Shown here: piece after piece, positions 27,240-36,390 of the stretch
Layout of the letters: every line of letters begins with the position of its first letter
Numbering within the stretch: the stretch's first letter is position 1
Source of the DNA: Chitinophaga pinensis
Lineage (GTDB): Bacteria; Bacteroidota; Bacteroidia; UBA7662
Direction of reading: 5' to 3'
DNA length: 64,000 nucleotides
NCBI GenBank assembly: GCA_945874665.1
Contig: CAMCHJ010000006.1
Location: forward strand, 1-64,000
Notes under the pieces: generated by a model
Databases searched by the model: none
What the model was told of the DNA's origin: nothing
Seen by the model: the letters and a program-made list of their open reading frames with translations, nothing else
Translations under genes and position numbers: made by a program

Positions 27240-28760
27240 ATGAAGAAGATTTACAACTACCTACTTGTACTCATTTTGTTGTGCATTCAAGCATTTACCG
27301 CACAAGCGCAATTTGCTCCTGAGGCCCTTTGTGGCACTGCTGAACCTTCTGATGCGCATTATAAATACATTGAAAGTCTGAATCAACAGTATAATGCTTT
27401 AGATATAGAAGCAGACTCTAATGGCACCATCTATTTGCCTATTAAATTTCACGTTGTAACCGATATCAACGGCAGCAGATACGACCAAAACACCTTGCTT
27501 ACCGTTTTTTGCGAACTCAATCAGAAATTTCAGGGCAGTGGCATTCAGTTTTACATGCGCGGTGATGTAAACGTAATTAATAACTCACTCTACTACAGAC
27601 ATACCTCCAATGCCGTAGGATCAGCCCTGATGAATGAGCACAACGTAATTCGGTCAATAAACACCTATTTTGTAGATCTGTCAGCCATCGGCTTGTGTGG
27701 TTATGCCTATTTCCCTGGCTCAGGACCCGGAGGCCCTTTAAGAGAAGGTGGATTAATGATGAGTATTGGTTGCTCGCAAGTTGGAAATACCACGCTAGCC
27801 CATGAGATGGGACATTATTTGGCGCTTCCTCATACCTTTGATGGTTCAAGTACAGATCCAATTAGTCCGTTTGCAGAACGTGTAACCCGCAATCCCAACG
27901 AAGTGGCACCGCGTTTTTCGGCAAACTGCAATACCTTTGGTGATAGATATTGTGATACACCAGCCGATATTTACGGATTTCGCTGGAATTGTAACGGCAT
28001 GGCACTCAACGATACCGATTTAAACGGAGATACTTTTTTGCCTGATGCTGGCTATTTTATGTCCTATTCGTCTGACTTCTGCATGAATAAGTTTTCGCAG
28101 CAGCAAATGAACACCATGCGCCAAACTGTGCGCTCAAGCAGCACTACTCCAGCGCCAAGGAACTATCTAACGGTGTTTCCAATGCCAGCTTGGGATACAG
28201 TTACCAGCAATGTAACGCTGTTAGAGCCCCTCGCCAGTAGCACTCCATCCCCGTCTAACTTTATATTTTTTAGATGGAGCAAAGCACCTGGTGCCACGCA
28301 TTATTTTGTCCGTATCCGCAGAAATAATTTACCTGTAACGGAGTTTACTACGACCGATACAACGCGCTTATTTACCATCAATTTGTTACAGCCGGGCCTC
28401 ACGTATACCTATACGATCAGGCCATATAACCACGGCTGGACCTGCGTAGGGCCAAGTCAAACAGGTACTTTTACCACAACCCAAGGCTATGGCGTTTCGG
28501 TATTCGATCCAAAAAGCCAAGAGGTGGTGATTTATCCAAGCTTGCTAGAAGCTGGTCAATTGTTAAATATTCGTAGCGGTGAGGCACAATTACAAAGTTT
28601 CAGTTTGGTTGACATACAAGGCCGCACCGTGATGCAAGCACCTCTAGAGTCTGGTAGCATTGTTCATCAGATACAGATGCCTGTTTTACCTGCTGGCACC
28701 TACCATGTTAAGCTGCAAAGCAACAGAGGCCCGTTGTTTGAGCGCATCGTAATCCAGTAA
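27240..28760 (+). CDS. Secreted M43-type zinc metalloprotease with T9SS sorting domain (paralog 4 of 4)
   Basis: A 506-residue paralog with signal peptide about 1-23, CGTA (not CGTG) at Cys31 and zinc site HEMGHYLALPH (His188, Glu189, His192, His198). ERVTRN, SANC, YCDTPADIYG and FMSY follow. It has a fibronectin-like domain and a sorting domain with IYPSLLEAG, the same Ser-Leu-Leu variant seen in paralog 1 rather than YPNP. That similarity, together with the fibronectin-like domain, groups it with paralog 1. It has its own 162-nt upstream region with a TTAATTTG just before the ATG, so it may be regulated separately. Confidence 0.87.
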   Translation: MKKIYNYLLVLILLCIQAFTAQAQFAPEALCGTAEPSDAHYKYIESLNQQYNALDIEADSNGTIYLPIKFHVVTDINGSRYDQNTLLTVFCELNQKFQGSGIQFYMRGDVNVINNSLYYRHTSNAVGSALMNEHNVIRSINTYFVDLSAIGLCGYAYFPGSGPGGPLREGGLMMSIGCSQVGNTTLAHEMGHYLALPHTFDGSSTDPISPFAERVTRNPNEVAPRFSANCNTFGDRYCDTPADIYGFRWNCNGMALNDTDLNGDTFLPDAGYFMSYSSDFCMNKFSQQQMNTMRQTVRSSSTTPAPRNYLTVFPMPAWDTVTSNVTLLEPLASSTPSPSNFIFFRWSKAPGATHYFVRIRRNNLPVTEFTTTDTTRLFTINLLQPGLTYTYTIRPYNHGWTCVGPSQTGTFTTTQGYGVSVFDPKSQEVVIYPSLLEAGQLLNIRSGEAQLQSFSLVDIQGRTVMQAPLESGSIVHQIQMPVLPAGTYHVKLQSNRGPLFERIVIQ

Positions 28761-28761
28761 T

Positions 28762-29685
28762 TTGGTGAATAGCCGCTTGGCTCAGTCCCTTGGGCTTCAA
28801 CTCCCGAGTAGGATTGATGAGCTTGCTTTCAACTATCTCGGCAGTGAGATACGGCTGTCTGTGAAACGAGATGACCTCATCCATCCACTCGTAAATGGCA
28901 ATAAATGGCGGAAACTAGCTGCATTTGTTGAAGACATTGGAGCTACCAATGCGCTAGTGAGCTTAGGTGGCGCCTATTCGAACCACTTATTGGCAGTAGC
29001 CAGTTTGGCCAAAGCGCTACGTTTACCCTCCTATGGCTACTTACGAGGTGATGAAAATAGAGCAGAAAACACCTATGAACGCTGGCTGCAGCAATTGGGG
29101 ATGCAGCTCATTAAACTCCCGCGAGCTGAGTATAATGACAAATCATTGCTTTACCCATTTCTCAAATCACAACACCCCAGTGCTTTGCTTATTCCGGAAG
29201 GAGGCCATCCACTGCCTACCACCAACCGCTTAGCCAATCTGCTCGACGAACAACCGCTACATTACGAGCATCTGCTGGTGAGTTGCGGCACCGGTGCCAC
29301 AATTTTGGCGCTGGCAGCAGGACTAGCCGCTCGCAAGGAGCAACTACAATTGCATGGGCTAAGCGTGATCAATCAAGTTAACTTCATTGCAGAGCTCCAA
29401 AGGCAACTGCAGTCTATTTACCCGCACAGCCAAGTGTCACCACACCCGGAAAAACTGAGGCTTGGCAAGCTCAGTCCCGCCATGTTAGCCATCAGCAAGG
29501 CCTGCTTTGAACAAACTGGACTAGCACCCGACCCCATTTATGATGCGGCGTTGTTGCTTTATGTACATGAAGCCTTACAATCAGGAAAAATAAAGCCAGA
29601 AGACCGCTGTTTGTGGGTACACAGCGGCGGTTTGCCGGGTTGGTCAGGTTATCCCCTAGAATGCCAGCAGCTGTTCGGCTTGTAA
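28762..29685 (+). CDS. PLP-dependent 1-aminocyclopropane-1-carboxylate deaminase/D-cysteine desulfhydrase family
   Basis: A 307-residue fold-type II pyridoxal-phosphate enzyme. VKRDDLIHPLVNGNKWRKL contains the probable PLP-binding Lys, and SLGGAYSNHLLAVASLAK and SCGTGATILALAAGLAA are phosphate-binding segments. Relatives deaminate ACC or release sulfide from D-cysteine; in non-plant-associated bacteria the desulfhydrase role is more usual, but the sequence alone does not decide. The start is TTG at 28762 or GTG at 28765, 1-4 nt after the protease stop. It converges with the FMN reductase gene with a 30-nt overlap. Confidence 0.82.
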   Translation: MVNSRLAQSLGLQLPSRIDELAFNYLGSEIRLSVKRDDLIHPLVNGNKWRKLAAFVEDIGATNALVSLGGAYSNHLLAVASLAKALRLPSYGYLRGDENRAENTYERWLQQLGMQLIKLPRAEYNDKSLLYPFLKSQHPSALLIPEGGHPLPTTNRLANLLDEQPLHYEHLLVSCGTGATILALAAGLAARKEQLQLHGLSVINQVNFIAELQRQLQSIYPHSQVSPHPEKLRLGKLSPAMLAISKACFEQTGLAPDPIYDAALLLYVHEALQSGKIKPEDRCLWVHSGGLPGWSGYPLECQQLFGL

Positions 29686-30186
29686 ACGCATAATCATCGC
29701 ATATTCAGCATTGGCAACGCGGCCATCTTGCATGTTTTTACCGATCTGTATCAACCGAGGTCGCAACGCCAAGGTATGCGTGCCCACATAATTGAGTACG
29801 TCAGCAAAATGACCCATGGCCAATGCGCTGCCCTGCGTGCCGTCGGAAATGCCCAAAAGTGCCGCTTTTTTGTGCTTGAAGCTGTCTGGGAACTTGCAAG
29901 CATCAACCCATATTTTCAAAATACCTGGAAACGAGCCGTTGTACTCAGGAATTATAAAGATGAACTTATCGGTAGCGCTCACCAGCTGTTGCATGCGCTC
30001 CCAAGCAGCATTCGGCTGCTTTACTTTTTTGTAGAGGGTAGTCTCGAGAATGTCAACCGGCATGTCCTGCAAATCTAGGATATTGGCTTGAACGCCGATT
30101 TCAGCTAAAATGGCTTGGTAATGAGCGGCAACTTGACTGCTCACCGACTGGTCGCGACTCGTGCTCGCAACAATGGTATAATTCAT
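29656..30186 (-). CDS. NAD(P)H-dependent FMN reductase family protein
   Basis: A 176-residue flavodoxin-like reductase. FMN-binding loops are visible as ASTSRDQSVSSQVA near the N-terminus and IPEYNGSFPGILKIWVD in the middle. GISDGTQGSALAMGHFADVL follows. Such enzymes reduce flavins, quinones or azo dyes, and some protect against oxidative stress. It starts 3 nt after clpX and so is the last gene of the tig-clpP-clpX unit. Why a flavin reductase travels with this protease operon is unclear. Confidence 0.83.
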   Translation of the reverse strand: MNYTIVASTSRDQSVSSQVAAHYQAILAEIGVQANILDLQDMPVDILETTLYKKVKQPNAAWERMQQLVSATDKFIFIIPEYNGSFPGILKIWVDACKFPDSFKHKKAALLGISDGTQGSALAMGHFADVLNYVGTHTLALRPRLIQIGKNMQDGRVANAEYAMIMRLQAEQLLAF

Positions 30187-30189
30187 AAA

Positions 30190-31434
30190 TTAACTAACAG
30201 CTTTCAACCTGCTAATGTTCGATTTGCTGAATTGATTTTGCGCATAATTCAAATCTACTTCAAAGCGCTTCACCCTTGGCTCGGCTGTTGGCAAATGAAA
30301 CATGGCATCCATCAAAATAGCTTCCACAATCGAACGCAAACCACGTGCGCCTAATTTATACTCCATTGCTTTGTCTACAATAAAGTCCATCACCTCTTCC
30401 GTAATCACCAGCTCAATTTCTTCGAGCTCAAACAAACGCTGATACTGTTTGAAAAGTGAGTTTTTGGGCTCTGTGAGGATGGCACGGAGGGTTGACTTGT
30501 CAAGCGGATTCAAAAACGCCACCACAGGCAAGCGACCCAATAATTCTGGAATCAGGCCAAAAGACTTTAGGTCGTTAGGCATTACATACTGCAATAAATT
30601 TTGCTTGTCGATGCTCTGCTCTTTCGCGTTCCCAAAACCAATGGCATTCAGTTTTACCCTGCGGGCAATGATGCGGTCGATGCCATCAAACGCGCCTCCA
30701 CAAATGAAGAGGATGTTTTTGGTATCGACTTGTATGAATTTTTGCTCCGGATGCTTGCGACCTCCTTGCGGTGGCACATTTACCACAGTGCCTTCCAGCA
30801 TTTTGAGCAAGGCCTGCTGCACGCCCTCTCCCGATACATCCCGGGTGATGGAGGGATTGTCGGATTTACGGGCGATTTTATCGATTTCATCGAGGTAGAC
30901 AATGCCACGCTCCGCTGCAGCCACGTCGTAATCGGCGGCTTGCAATAAACGGCTCAAAATACTCTCCACGTCCTCTCCTACATAACCTGCCTCGGTAAAC
31001 ACCGTAGCATCAGCAATGCAGAAGGGAACGTTGAGCATTTTGGCAATGGTTCTCGCCAACAAGGTTTTACCCGTGCCAGTTTCCCCCACCATGATGATAT
31101 TTGACTTTTCAATTTCAACATCAGCCTTTTCTTGCTGCTGATTGATTCGCTTGTAATGGTTGTAAACCGATACGGCCAAGGTACGCTTGCCTTCATCCTG
31201 ACCAATCACATACTCGTCTAAGTAGTTCTTAATCAGCTGTGGCTTGAGGTTGGTGTACTTGCGATAGTTCGCGCTGCTGTGACCTTTATCAGCACTTACT
31301 TGCTCCAACATTATTTCGTGCGCCTGCACAATACAACTGTCACAAATATGTGATTCAAGTCCCGCAACGAGGATCTTCGAATTTTCCTTGTCCTTGCCAC
31401 AAAACGAGCAATGCACCTTGGTTTTGGTTGCCAT
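30190..31434 (-). CDS. clpX: ATP-dependent Clp protease ATP-binding subunit ClpX
   Basis: AAA+ unfoldase that feeds proteins to ClpP. The 414 residues start with the zinc-binding domain (Cys9, Cys12, Cys31, Cys34). Walker A GETGTGKT (117-124), [16 protein letters not shown], Walker [13 protein letters not shown] and the C-terminal sensor-2 region [15 protein letters not shown] follow. It lies 3 nt downstream of clpP and 3 nt upstream of the FMN reductase gene. Confidence 0.98.
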   Translation of the reverse strand: MATKTKVHCSFCGKDKENSKILVAGLESHICDSCIVQAHEIMLEQVSADKGHSSANYRKYTNLKPQLIKNYLDEYVIGQDEGKRTLAVSVYNHYKRINQQQEKADVEIEKSNIIMVGETGTGKTLLARTIAKMLNVPFCIADATVFTEAGYVGEDVESILSRLLQAADYDVAAAERGIVYLDEIDKIARKSDNPSITRDVSGEGVQQALLKMLEGTVVNVPPQGGRKHPEQKFIQVDTKNILFICGGAFDGIDRIIARRVKLNAIGFGNAKEQSIDKQNLLQYVMPNDLKSFGLIPELLGRLPVVAFLNPLDKSTLRAILTEPKNSLFKQYQRLFELEEIELVITEEVMDFIVDKAMEYKLGARGLRSIVEAILMDAMFHLPTAEPRVKRFEVDLNYAQNQFSKSNISRLKAVS

Positions 31435-31437
31435 TAT

Positions 31438-32118
31438 TTACTTTTTCGTACTGCGCACCAACACATCGTCGATCATGCCGTAAGCTTTGGCCTCCGTAGC
31501 GCTCATCCAATAATCGCGGTCACTGTCTTTTTCAATCTTCTCGAAAGTTTGACCACTGTGTTCGGCGAGTATCAAATATAATTCATCGCGCACTTTCATG
31601 GTCTCTTTGAAGGCAATTTCCATTTCAGAAACTTGCCCCTGCATGCCACTCATCGGCTGGTGAATCATCACTCGCGAGTGTTTAAGGGCTGTACGCTTGC
31701 CTGCAGCACCAGCACACAACAACACAGCTGCCATTGAGGCCGCCATACCTGTGCAAATGGTGGCTACATCGGCACCAATAAATTGCATGGTGTCGTAGAT
31801 GCCTAAACCGGCGTAAACGGAGCCTCCGGGACTGTTCAAATAAATCTGAATGTCGCGAGTACTGTCAACCGAGTCAAGAAACAACAACTGCGCCTGGATG
31901 ATGTTGGCCACCTCATCGGTTACCGGCACACCCATAAAAATGATGCGGTCCATCATCAAACGCGAAAAAACGTCCATGCTGGCCACATTCATCGGGCGTT
32001 CCTCGATGATATAAGGTGTTAAGTTGTTGATCTGGTGCTTTACATAGCCATCAATGGCTGTACCGCTTTTGCCCAAATGGCCCACGGCGTATTTCCTAAA
32101 TTCTGTTTCAAAGTTCAT
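31438..32118 (-). CDS. clpP: ATP-dependent Clp protease proteolytic subunit ClpP
   Basis: Serine peptidase that forms the double-heptamer degradation chamber. In this 226-residue protein the triad is Ser128 (CTGMAASMAAVLL), His153 (VMIHQPMSGMQG) and the Asp of IEKDSDRDYWMSA (about Asp198). The N-terminal 40 residues include an extension that is presumably processed. It is followed 3 nt later by clpX and preceded by tig by 16 nt, the widespread tig-clpP-clpX order. Confidence 0.98.
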   Translation of the reverse strand: MNFETEFRKYAVGHLGKSGTAIDGYVKHQINNLTPYIIEERPMNVASMDVFSRLMMDRIIFMGVPVTDEVANIIQAQLLFLDSVDSTRDIQIYLNSPGGSVYAGLGIYDTMQFIGADVATICTGMAASMAAVLLCAGAAGKRTALKHSRVMIHQPMSGMQGQVSEMEIAFKETMKVRDELYLILAEHSGQTFEKIEKDSDRDYWMSATEAKAYGMIDDVLVRSTKK

Positions 32119-32134
32119 TGGCGAAATTTACTTA

Positions 32135-33496
32135 TTAAACAGCATTTTCTTTGGTAAGTTTCTCAAATTCTTGAAAAGACATCGGCGCCTCTTTTACTTG
32201 CACTTGCTCGCGGATAAAATCTTCCACTTTGCGGTACTTCATAGAGTAATAAACGTTCGAATAATTGTCTTCTTTTTGGAGATAGTCGAGTGCGTATTTC
32301 TGCAGCGTTTGGTCGTCCATTGGAATGCCATAGCTCGAAAACTGGCGGTATAACAAGCCTTTCGCTTCCTCTACGATGTCCTCGCCTTTGATTTCGATAC
32401 TATTGACTTCCAACACTTTGTCGATCAGCAAATCGCGACGCAATTGCTTGGCGTATTCGGGATACTGCTGCTCGAGGGTCTGAGCATCCACTGGATTTTT
32501 GGCGTTCGATAGCAACCAACGCTTCAAAAAGCCATCGGGCAATTCAATGCCGTCGGTTTGAAAGAAGGCTTCCATCACCTGGTTGCGCATATAACGCTCA
32601 GCTTCTACTTGGAGCGAACGACCCAGTTCCAATTTCACACGGTCGGTGAAGTCGACTTCGGTTTTAATGTCTTCGTTGCCAAATACTTTATTGAAGAAAA
32701 TGGTGTCGAGTTCGGCCAAACCTTCGCGCATCACATTGCTAACGGTAATTTCAACCGCGCGGTTGATGAGCGCTAGTTCTTCTTCTGATTTTTTTACGCC
32801 TGCGGCAATGGCAGCGGTGTCGTTGCCGTAAATGAGTTCGAGCTGGGTACGGGTAGCATAATCTTTACCAATGCCTGTGAGCTCAGCGCGGAGGGCGTCA
32901 TCGGCGAGGTCGGCTAATTTTACCATGCTCACAGTAACCAGACCGCCAACTTTGATTTCGCCGGCTTCGTCTAATTCGCGGATACGCAAAAACACCATGT
33001 CGCCGGGCTCTGAAATGGCCGGATACGCGTTGTCAAAATGACGCGAGCGGAGGTCTTTGATGTAGTTATCAAGCATGTCCTGCGCCGGCTCCACCTGATA
33101 CTTGGTGAAGGTTTGGGCAGGAGCCGCAATGTTTACTTCGGGCTTAAGACCAATGCTGAATTCAAAAGTGAAACTTTTATCTAGCGCATCGCTGTCGCCA
33201 AACGGATCGCTATCGGTTTCGGGCATGGGCTGAGCGAAAATATCGATTTTGTTTTCTTCGAGGTAACCATTGATGCCTTCTTGCACCATTTTGTTAAGCT
33301 CCTCGTACAAAAGGGCTTTTCCATACATCTTTTTAACCATGCCCACAGGCACCATGCCTTGGCGAAAGCCGGGCATGTTTACTTTGCGACGGTATTGTTT
33401 GATGGCCTCATCTAAGCGACCAGCATAATCAGCTTGGTCGATGTTGATGATGACTTTGTTTTCAAGGGAATTTACTGCTTCTGCGGTGATGTTCAC
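32135..33496 (-). CDS. tig: Trigger factor
   Basis: Ribosome-associated chaperone that receives nascent chains. The 453-residue protein has the ribosome-docking signature GFRQGMVPVGMVKKM in the N-terminal domain. A divergent FKBP-type middle domain and a long helical C-terminal domain follow. The FKBP part is weak, as is common in Bacteroidota trigger factors. The start is GTG. It leads the tig-clpP-clpX-FMN reductase unit. Its upstream region is the repeat-rich spacer that separates it from tRNA-Leu(UAG). Confidence 0.93.
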   Translation of the reverse strand: MNITAEAVNSLENKVIINIDQADYAGRLDEAIKQYRRKVNMPGFRQGMVPVGMVKKMYGKALLYEELNKMVQEGINGYLEENKIDIFAQPMPETDSDPFGDSDALDKSFTFEFSIGLKPEVNIAAPAQTFTKYQVEPAQDMLDNYIKDLRSRHFDNAYPAISEPGDMVFLRIRELDEAGEIKVGGLVTVSMVKLADLADDALRAELTGIGKDYATRTQLELIYGNDTAAIAAGVKKSEEELALINRAVEITVSNVMREGLAELDTIFFNKVFGNEDIKTEVDFTDRVKLELGRSLQVEAERYMRNQVMEAFFQTDGIELPDGFLKRWLLSNAKNPVDAQTLEQQYPEYAKQLRRDLLIDKVLEVNSIEIKGEDIVEEAKGLLYRQFSSYGIPMDDQTLQKYALDYLQKEDNYSNVYYSMKYRKVEDFIREQVQVKEAPMSFQEFEKLTKENAV

Positions 33497-33843
33497 GGTA
33501 TGATAGATTTAATTATTTAAAACACGGAGGTCACGGAGATTTATGATTTGGGATTTCCGATTTATGATTTATGATTTAGGGTTTGGGATTTCCGATTTAG
33601 GATTTAAACACGGAGTGCACGGAGGACACGGAGAATTTTGATTTATGATTGAAGATTTCTGATTTAGGATTTATGATGGTTGAATGCTTACAGGCTATCG
33701 ATTTACACTGGGCGCCAAAAAAAAGCAGCCATATCTCCTAAATCTAATTCGCAATTCGCTAATCCAAATCGCAATTCGCTAATCCAATTCCCAATTCGCC
33801 AATCCAATCATCAATCTGAAATCTCAAATCCTAAATCATTTTG
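33497..33843. repeat. Repeat-rich intergenic spacer upstream of tig
   Basis: No gene is seen in this 347-bp spacer. It holds three periodic elements. First, CACGGAG units spaced about 9 bp apart (33522-33539 and 33608-33633). Second, a block of GATTT words about 7 bp apart (33541-33675), answered by the reverse orientation AAATC near 33820-33838. Third, three consecutive 20-bp units of the type GCAATTCGCTAATCCAAATC (33751-33770, 33771-33790, 33791-33810, the last more degenerate). The tig promoter must lie within or near these repeats, but no clear TAnnTTTG was recognised. Confidence 0.8.
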
Positions 33844-33925
33844 TGCGGATGGAGGGACTCGAACCCACACGCCTTGCGGCACCAGATCCTAAGTCTGGCA
33901 CGTCTACCAATTTCGCCACATCCGC
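33844..33925 (-). tRNA. tRNA-Leu (anticodon UAG)
   Basis: The reverse complement is an 82-nt class II tRNA. It has acceptor stem GCGGATG/CATCCGC, discriminator A, an anticodon arm CCAGA-CTTAGGA-TCTGG (anticodon TAG) and a long variable arm. The T-loop motif is GGTTCGAGTCC. No CCA is encoded. Together with tRNA-Leu(UAA) at the left end, this window carries two leucine isoacceptors. Confidence 0.97.
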
Positions 33926-33988
33926 TAAACGACACGCCTTGCCGTAATGCCTTTTGCCAGGAATAAAACCGTAGGCTTTAAAGGACTG

Positions 33989-34020
33989 CAAAAATACTGT
34001 TTTTTGTACAAATAGACAAG
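33989..34020 (-). promoter_or_regulatory. Promoter of tRNA-Leu(UAG)
   Basis: On the minus strand CTTG (34020-34017) is followed after 20 nt by TATTTTTG (33996-33989), fitting the Bacteroidota -33/-7 consensus about 60 nt ahead of the tRNA. Confidence 0.6.
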
Positions 34021-34117
34021 TCTTTAACGTTTCTTCAAAAATCTTGTCCATTTACACGCAAAGCCCTCATATCAAAGTACATTTTGCTTAGTTTTAGGCT
34101 CGAATTCAGTCATTTTT

Positions 34118-36340
34118 ATGGAAACAGCAGCACCTAGCCGGGAAGAAATTGAACGTGGAGAAATTTTAAGACGTTACCGGGCCTTGTTGCGGGCGGTAAA
34201 GCCTTTCATGAAAAAGGGCGACAAAAAACAACTGCGATTGGCCTTTGACATGGCATTAGAGGCGCACAAAGACATGCGCCGTAAGTCGGGCGAGCCCTAC
34301 ATCTACCACCCCCTCGAAGTAGCACGCATTGCGGTAGAAGAAATTGGTTTGGGCACCACCTCTGTGGTTTGTGCCTTGTTACACGACGTGGTGGAAGACA
34401 CCGAAATTACCCTCGAGCAAATCGAAAAGGAATTTGGCAATGTAGTGGCGCGTATTATTGATGGCTTGACCAAAATATCTGGCCTTTACAATAAAAGCAA
34501 CAACACCTCAGACCAAGCAGAGAATTTCCGCAAGATGCTGCTCACCTTGGCTGATGATGTGCGGGTGATTTTAATCAAACTCGCTGACCGGCTGCACAAT
34601 ATGCGTACGCTCGACAGCATGCAGAAGGACAAACAACTCAAAATTGCGTCGGAAACCAGCTTTTTGTTTGCTCCCCTCGCCCACCGTTTGGGCCTTTACG
34701 CGGTAAAATCGGAACTTGAAGACTTGTCGCTGAAGTACACCGACCCCGAAATCTACAAAGACATTGCCCGCCGCTTGCAGGAAACCAAGCTTAAGCGAGA
34801 CCGTTTTATACGCGACTTCATCATCCCCATCCGAAAAGAAATGGAAGCTTTAGGCTTGCCTTTCGAAATCAAAGGCCGCCCCAAATCCATCAACTCCATC
34901 TTCAACAAAATGCGCAAGCAAGGGGTGGAATTCGACGAGGTATACGATCTTTTTGCCATTCGAATTATTTTGGAGAGTCCCCCAGAAACCGAAAAATCGG
35001 ATTGCTGGCGGGCCTATTCCATCGTCACCGATATGTACCAGCCCAATCCCAACCGCCTGCGCGACTGGGTGAGTACGCCCAAAGCCAACGGCTACGAATC
35101 GCTCCACACCACCGTAATGGGGGCTGGCGGTCGTTGGGTGGAAGTACAAATACGCACCAAGCGCATGGACGAAATCGCCGAAAAAGGTCTCGCTGCGCAT
35201 TGGAAATACAAAGAAAGTGGCAACGACAATGCCTTCGACGCCTGGCTCAGCCGCATCCGTGAGGTCCTCGAAAACCCGGAGCCCAACGCCCTCGAATTCA
35301 TCGACAACTTTAAGCTGCAGTTGTATGCCAAAGACGTTTTTGCCTTTACCCCCAAAGGAGATCTGATTAAACTGGCATCTGGGGCCACCGCCCTCGACTT
35401 CGCCTTCGAAATACATACCGACCTTGGCATGAAATGCATAGGCGCCAAGGTAAACCACAAAATTGTGCCGCTCAGCTACCCGCTACAAAACGGCGACCAG
35501 GTTGAAATCCTCACCTCCAGCATCCAACAACCTAAAAGCGACTGGCTTAAATTTGTAACCACCGCTAAGGCCAAAAGTAAAATCAAGCAGGCCATCAAAG
35601 ATTACCGCCGCGAGATGGCTGACAGCGGCCACGACATCTTTGAAAAGAAGATGAAACAGTGGAAAACACAAATTACTGAGGAGCTCATGCATAAAATCCT
35701 CAGCCATTTTAAATTGCAGTCACCCGTCGACCTCCATTACCTCATTGCTACTGAGCGCCTCGACCTCGCCCAGCTCAAAGCCTTTGTACTCGAGCCCAAC
35801 AAAGTGGAGGCCCGCGCCAATACACGCATCGACGAAAAGAACTTTGGCAATTTGGTACGCAGCAACAGCAGTGCCGCCGACGACCTGCTCATTATCGACG
35901 ATAAAATCAGCAAAATCGACTATACCCTCTCCAGCTGCTGCAACCCCATTCCGGGGGATGAGATTTTTGGCTTTGTAACCATCAACGAGGGCATTAAAAT
36001 ACACCGCGTAAATTGCCCGAACGCCGTGCACCTGCTCAGCAAATACAGCTACCGTGTGGTGAAATCGAAATGGACCCAAGCCTCCGAAGTGAGCTTTTTG
36101 GCAGGCATCCGCATCACAGGACTCGACGACATTGGCATCATCAGCGGCATCTCGCAGGTAATCAGTACCGACCTCAAGGTTAACATGCGGTCGATCAGTG
36201 TATTGTCGAACGACGGCATGTTTGAAGGCACCATCATGGTATTTGTAAACGACACCAAGCACCTCGATACCCTCATGCGCAAGCTGCTGCAGGTAAAGGG
36301 AGTGCTCAAGGTAACCCGCTTCGATTCCCATCCCGACTAA
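34118..36340 (+). CDS. Bifunctional (p)ppGpp synthetase/hydrolase (RelA/SpoT family)
   Basis: Makes and degrades the stringent-response alarmone (p)ppGpp. The 740-residue protein has an HD hydrolase domain with intact YIYHPLEVARI and LLHDVVEDTEI motifs (His89-Asp90). The synthetase domain has KGRPKSINSIFNKM and YDLFAIRI. A TGS domain (VFAFTPKGDLIKLASGATA), a Cys-containing segment (SSCCNPIPGDE) and a C-terminal ACT domain follow. Both catalytic halves look functional, so this is a dual-function Rel. Most bacteria of this phylum carry such a single long enzyme. It leads a run with fur and purA on the same strand. Confidence 0.96.
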   Translation: METAAPSREEIERGEILRRYRALLRAVKPFMKKGDKKQLRLAFDMALEAHKDMRRKSGEPYIYHPLEVARIAVEEIGLGTTSVVCALLHDVVEDTEITLEQIEKEFGNVVARIIDGLTKISGLYNKSNNTSDQAENFRKMLLTLADDVRVILIKLADRLHNMRTLDSMQKDKQLKIASETSFLFAPLAHRLGLYAVKSELEDLSLKYTDPEIYKDIARRLQETKLKRDRFIRDFIIPIRKEMEALGLPFEIKGRPKSINSIFNKMRKQGVEFDEVYDLFAIRIILESPPETEKSDCWRAYSIVTDMYQPNPNRLRDWVSTPKANGYESLHTTVMGAGGRWVEVQIRTKRMDEIAEKGLAAHWKYKESGNDNAFDAWLSRIREVLENPEPNALEFIDNFKLQLYAKDVFAFTPKGDLIKLASGATALDFAFEIHTDLGMKCIGAKVNHKIVPLSYPLQNGDQVEILTSSIQQPKSDWLKFVTTAKAKSKIKQAIKDYRREMADSGHDIFEKKMKQWKTQITEELMHKILSHFKLQSPVDLHYLIATERLDLAQLKAFVLEPNKVEARANTRIDEKNFGNLVRSNSSAADDLLIIDDKISKIDYTLSSCCNPIPGDEIFGFVTINEGIKIHRVNCPNAVHLLSKYSYRVVKSKWTQASEVSFLAGIRITGLDDIGIISGISQVISTDLKVNMRSISVLSNDGMFEGTIMVFVNDTKHLDTLMRKLLQVKGVLKVTRFDSHPD

Positions 36341-36390
36341 AAAAGGAACCCCATTTCAGAAATAATGTTGATATTCGTTTAAACGCTACT

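Noticed and set aside
33680-33892. Frame of 70 codons overlapping the spacer repeats and tRNA-Leu(UAG)
   Set aside because: It runs through 20-bp repeats and into the tRNA on the other strand, so it is a repeat-generated frame rather than a gene.
34850-35458. Long antisense frame of about 200 codons within the relA/spoT gene
   Set aside because: The sense frame is a clear Rel enzyme; the antisense frame has no domain, and long shadow frames are expected in G/C-biased third positions.
35720-36331. Antisense frame of about 200 codons at the 3' end of the relA/spoT gene
   Set aside because: It mirrors the TGS/ACT region of the sense gene, with no signal for its own start or terminator.
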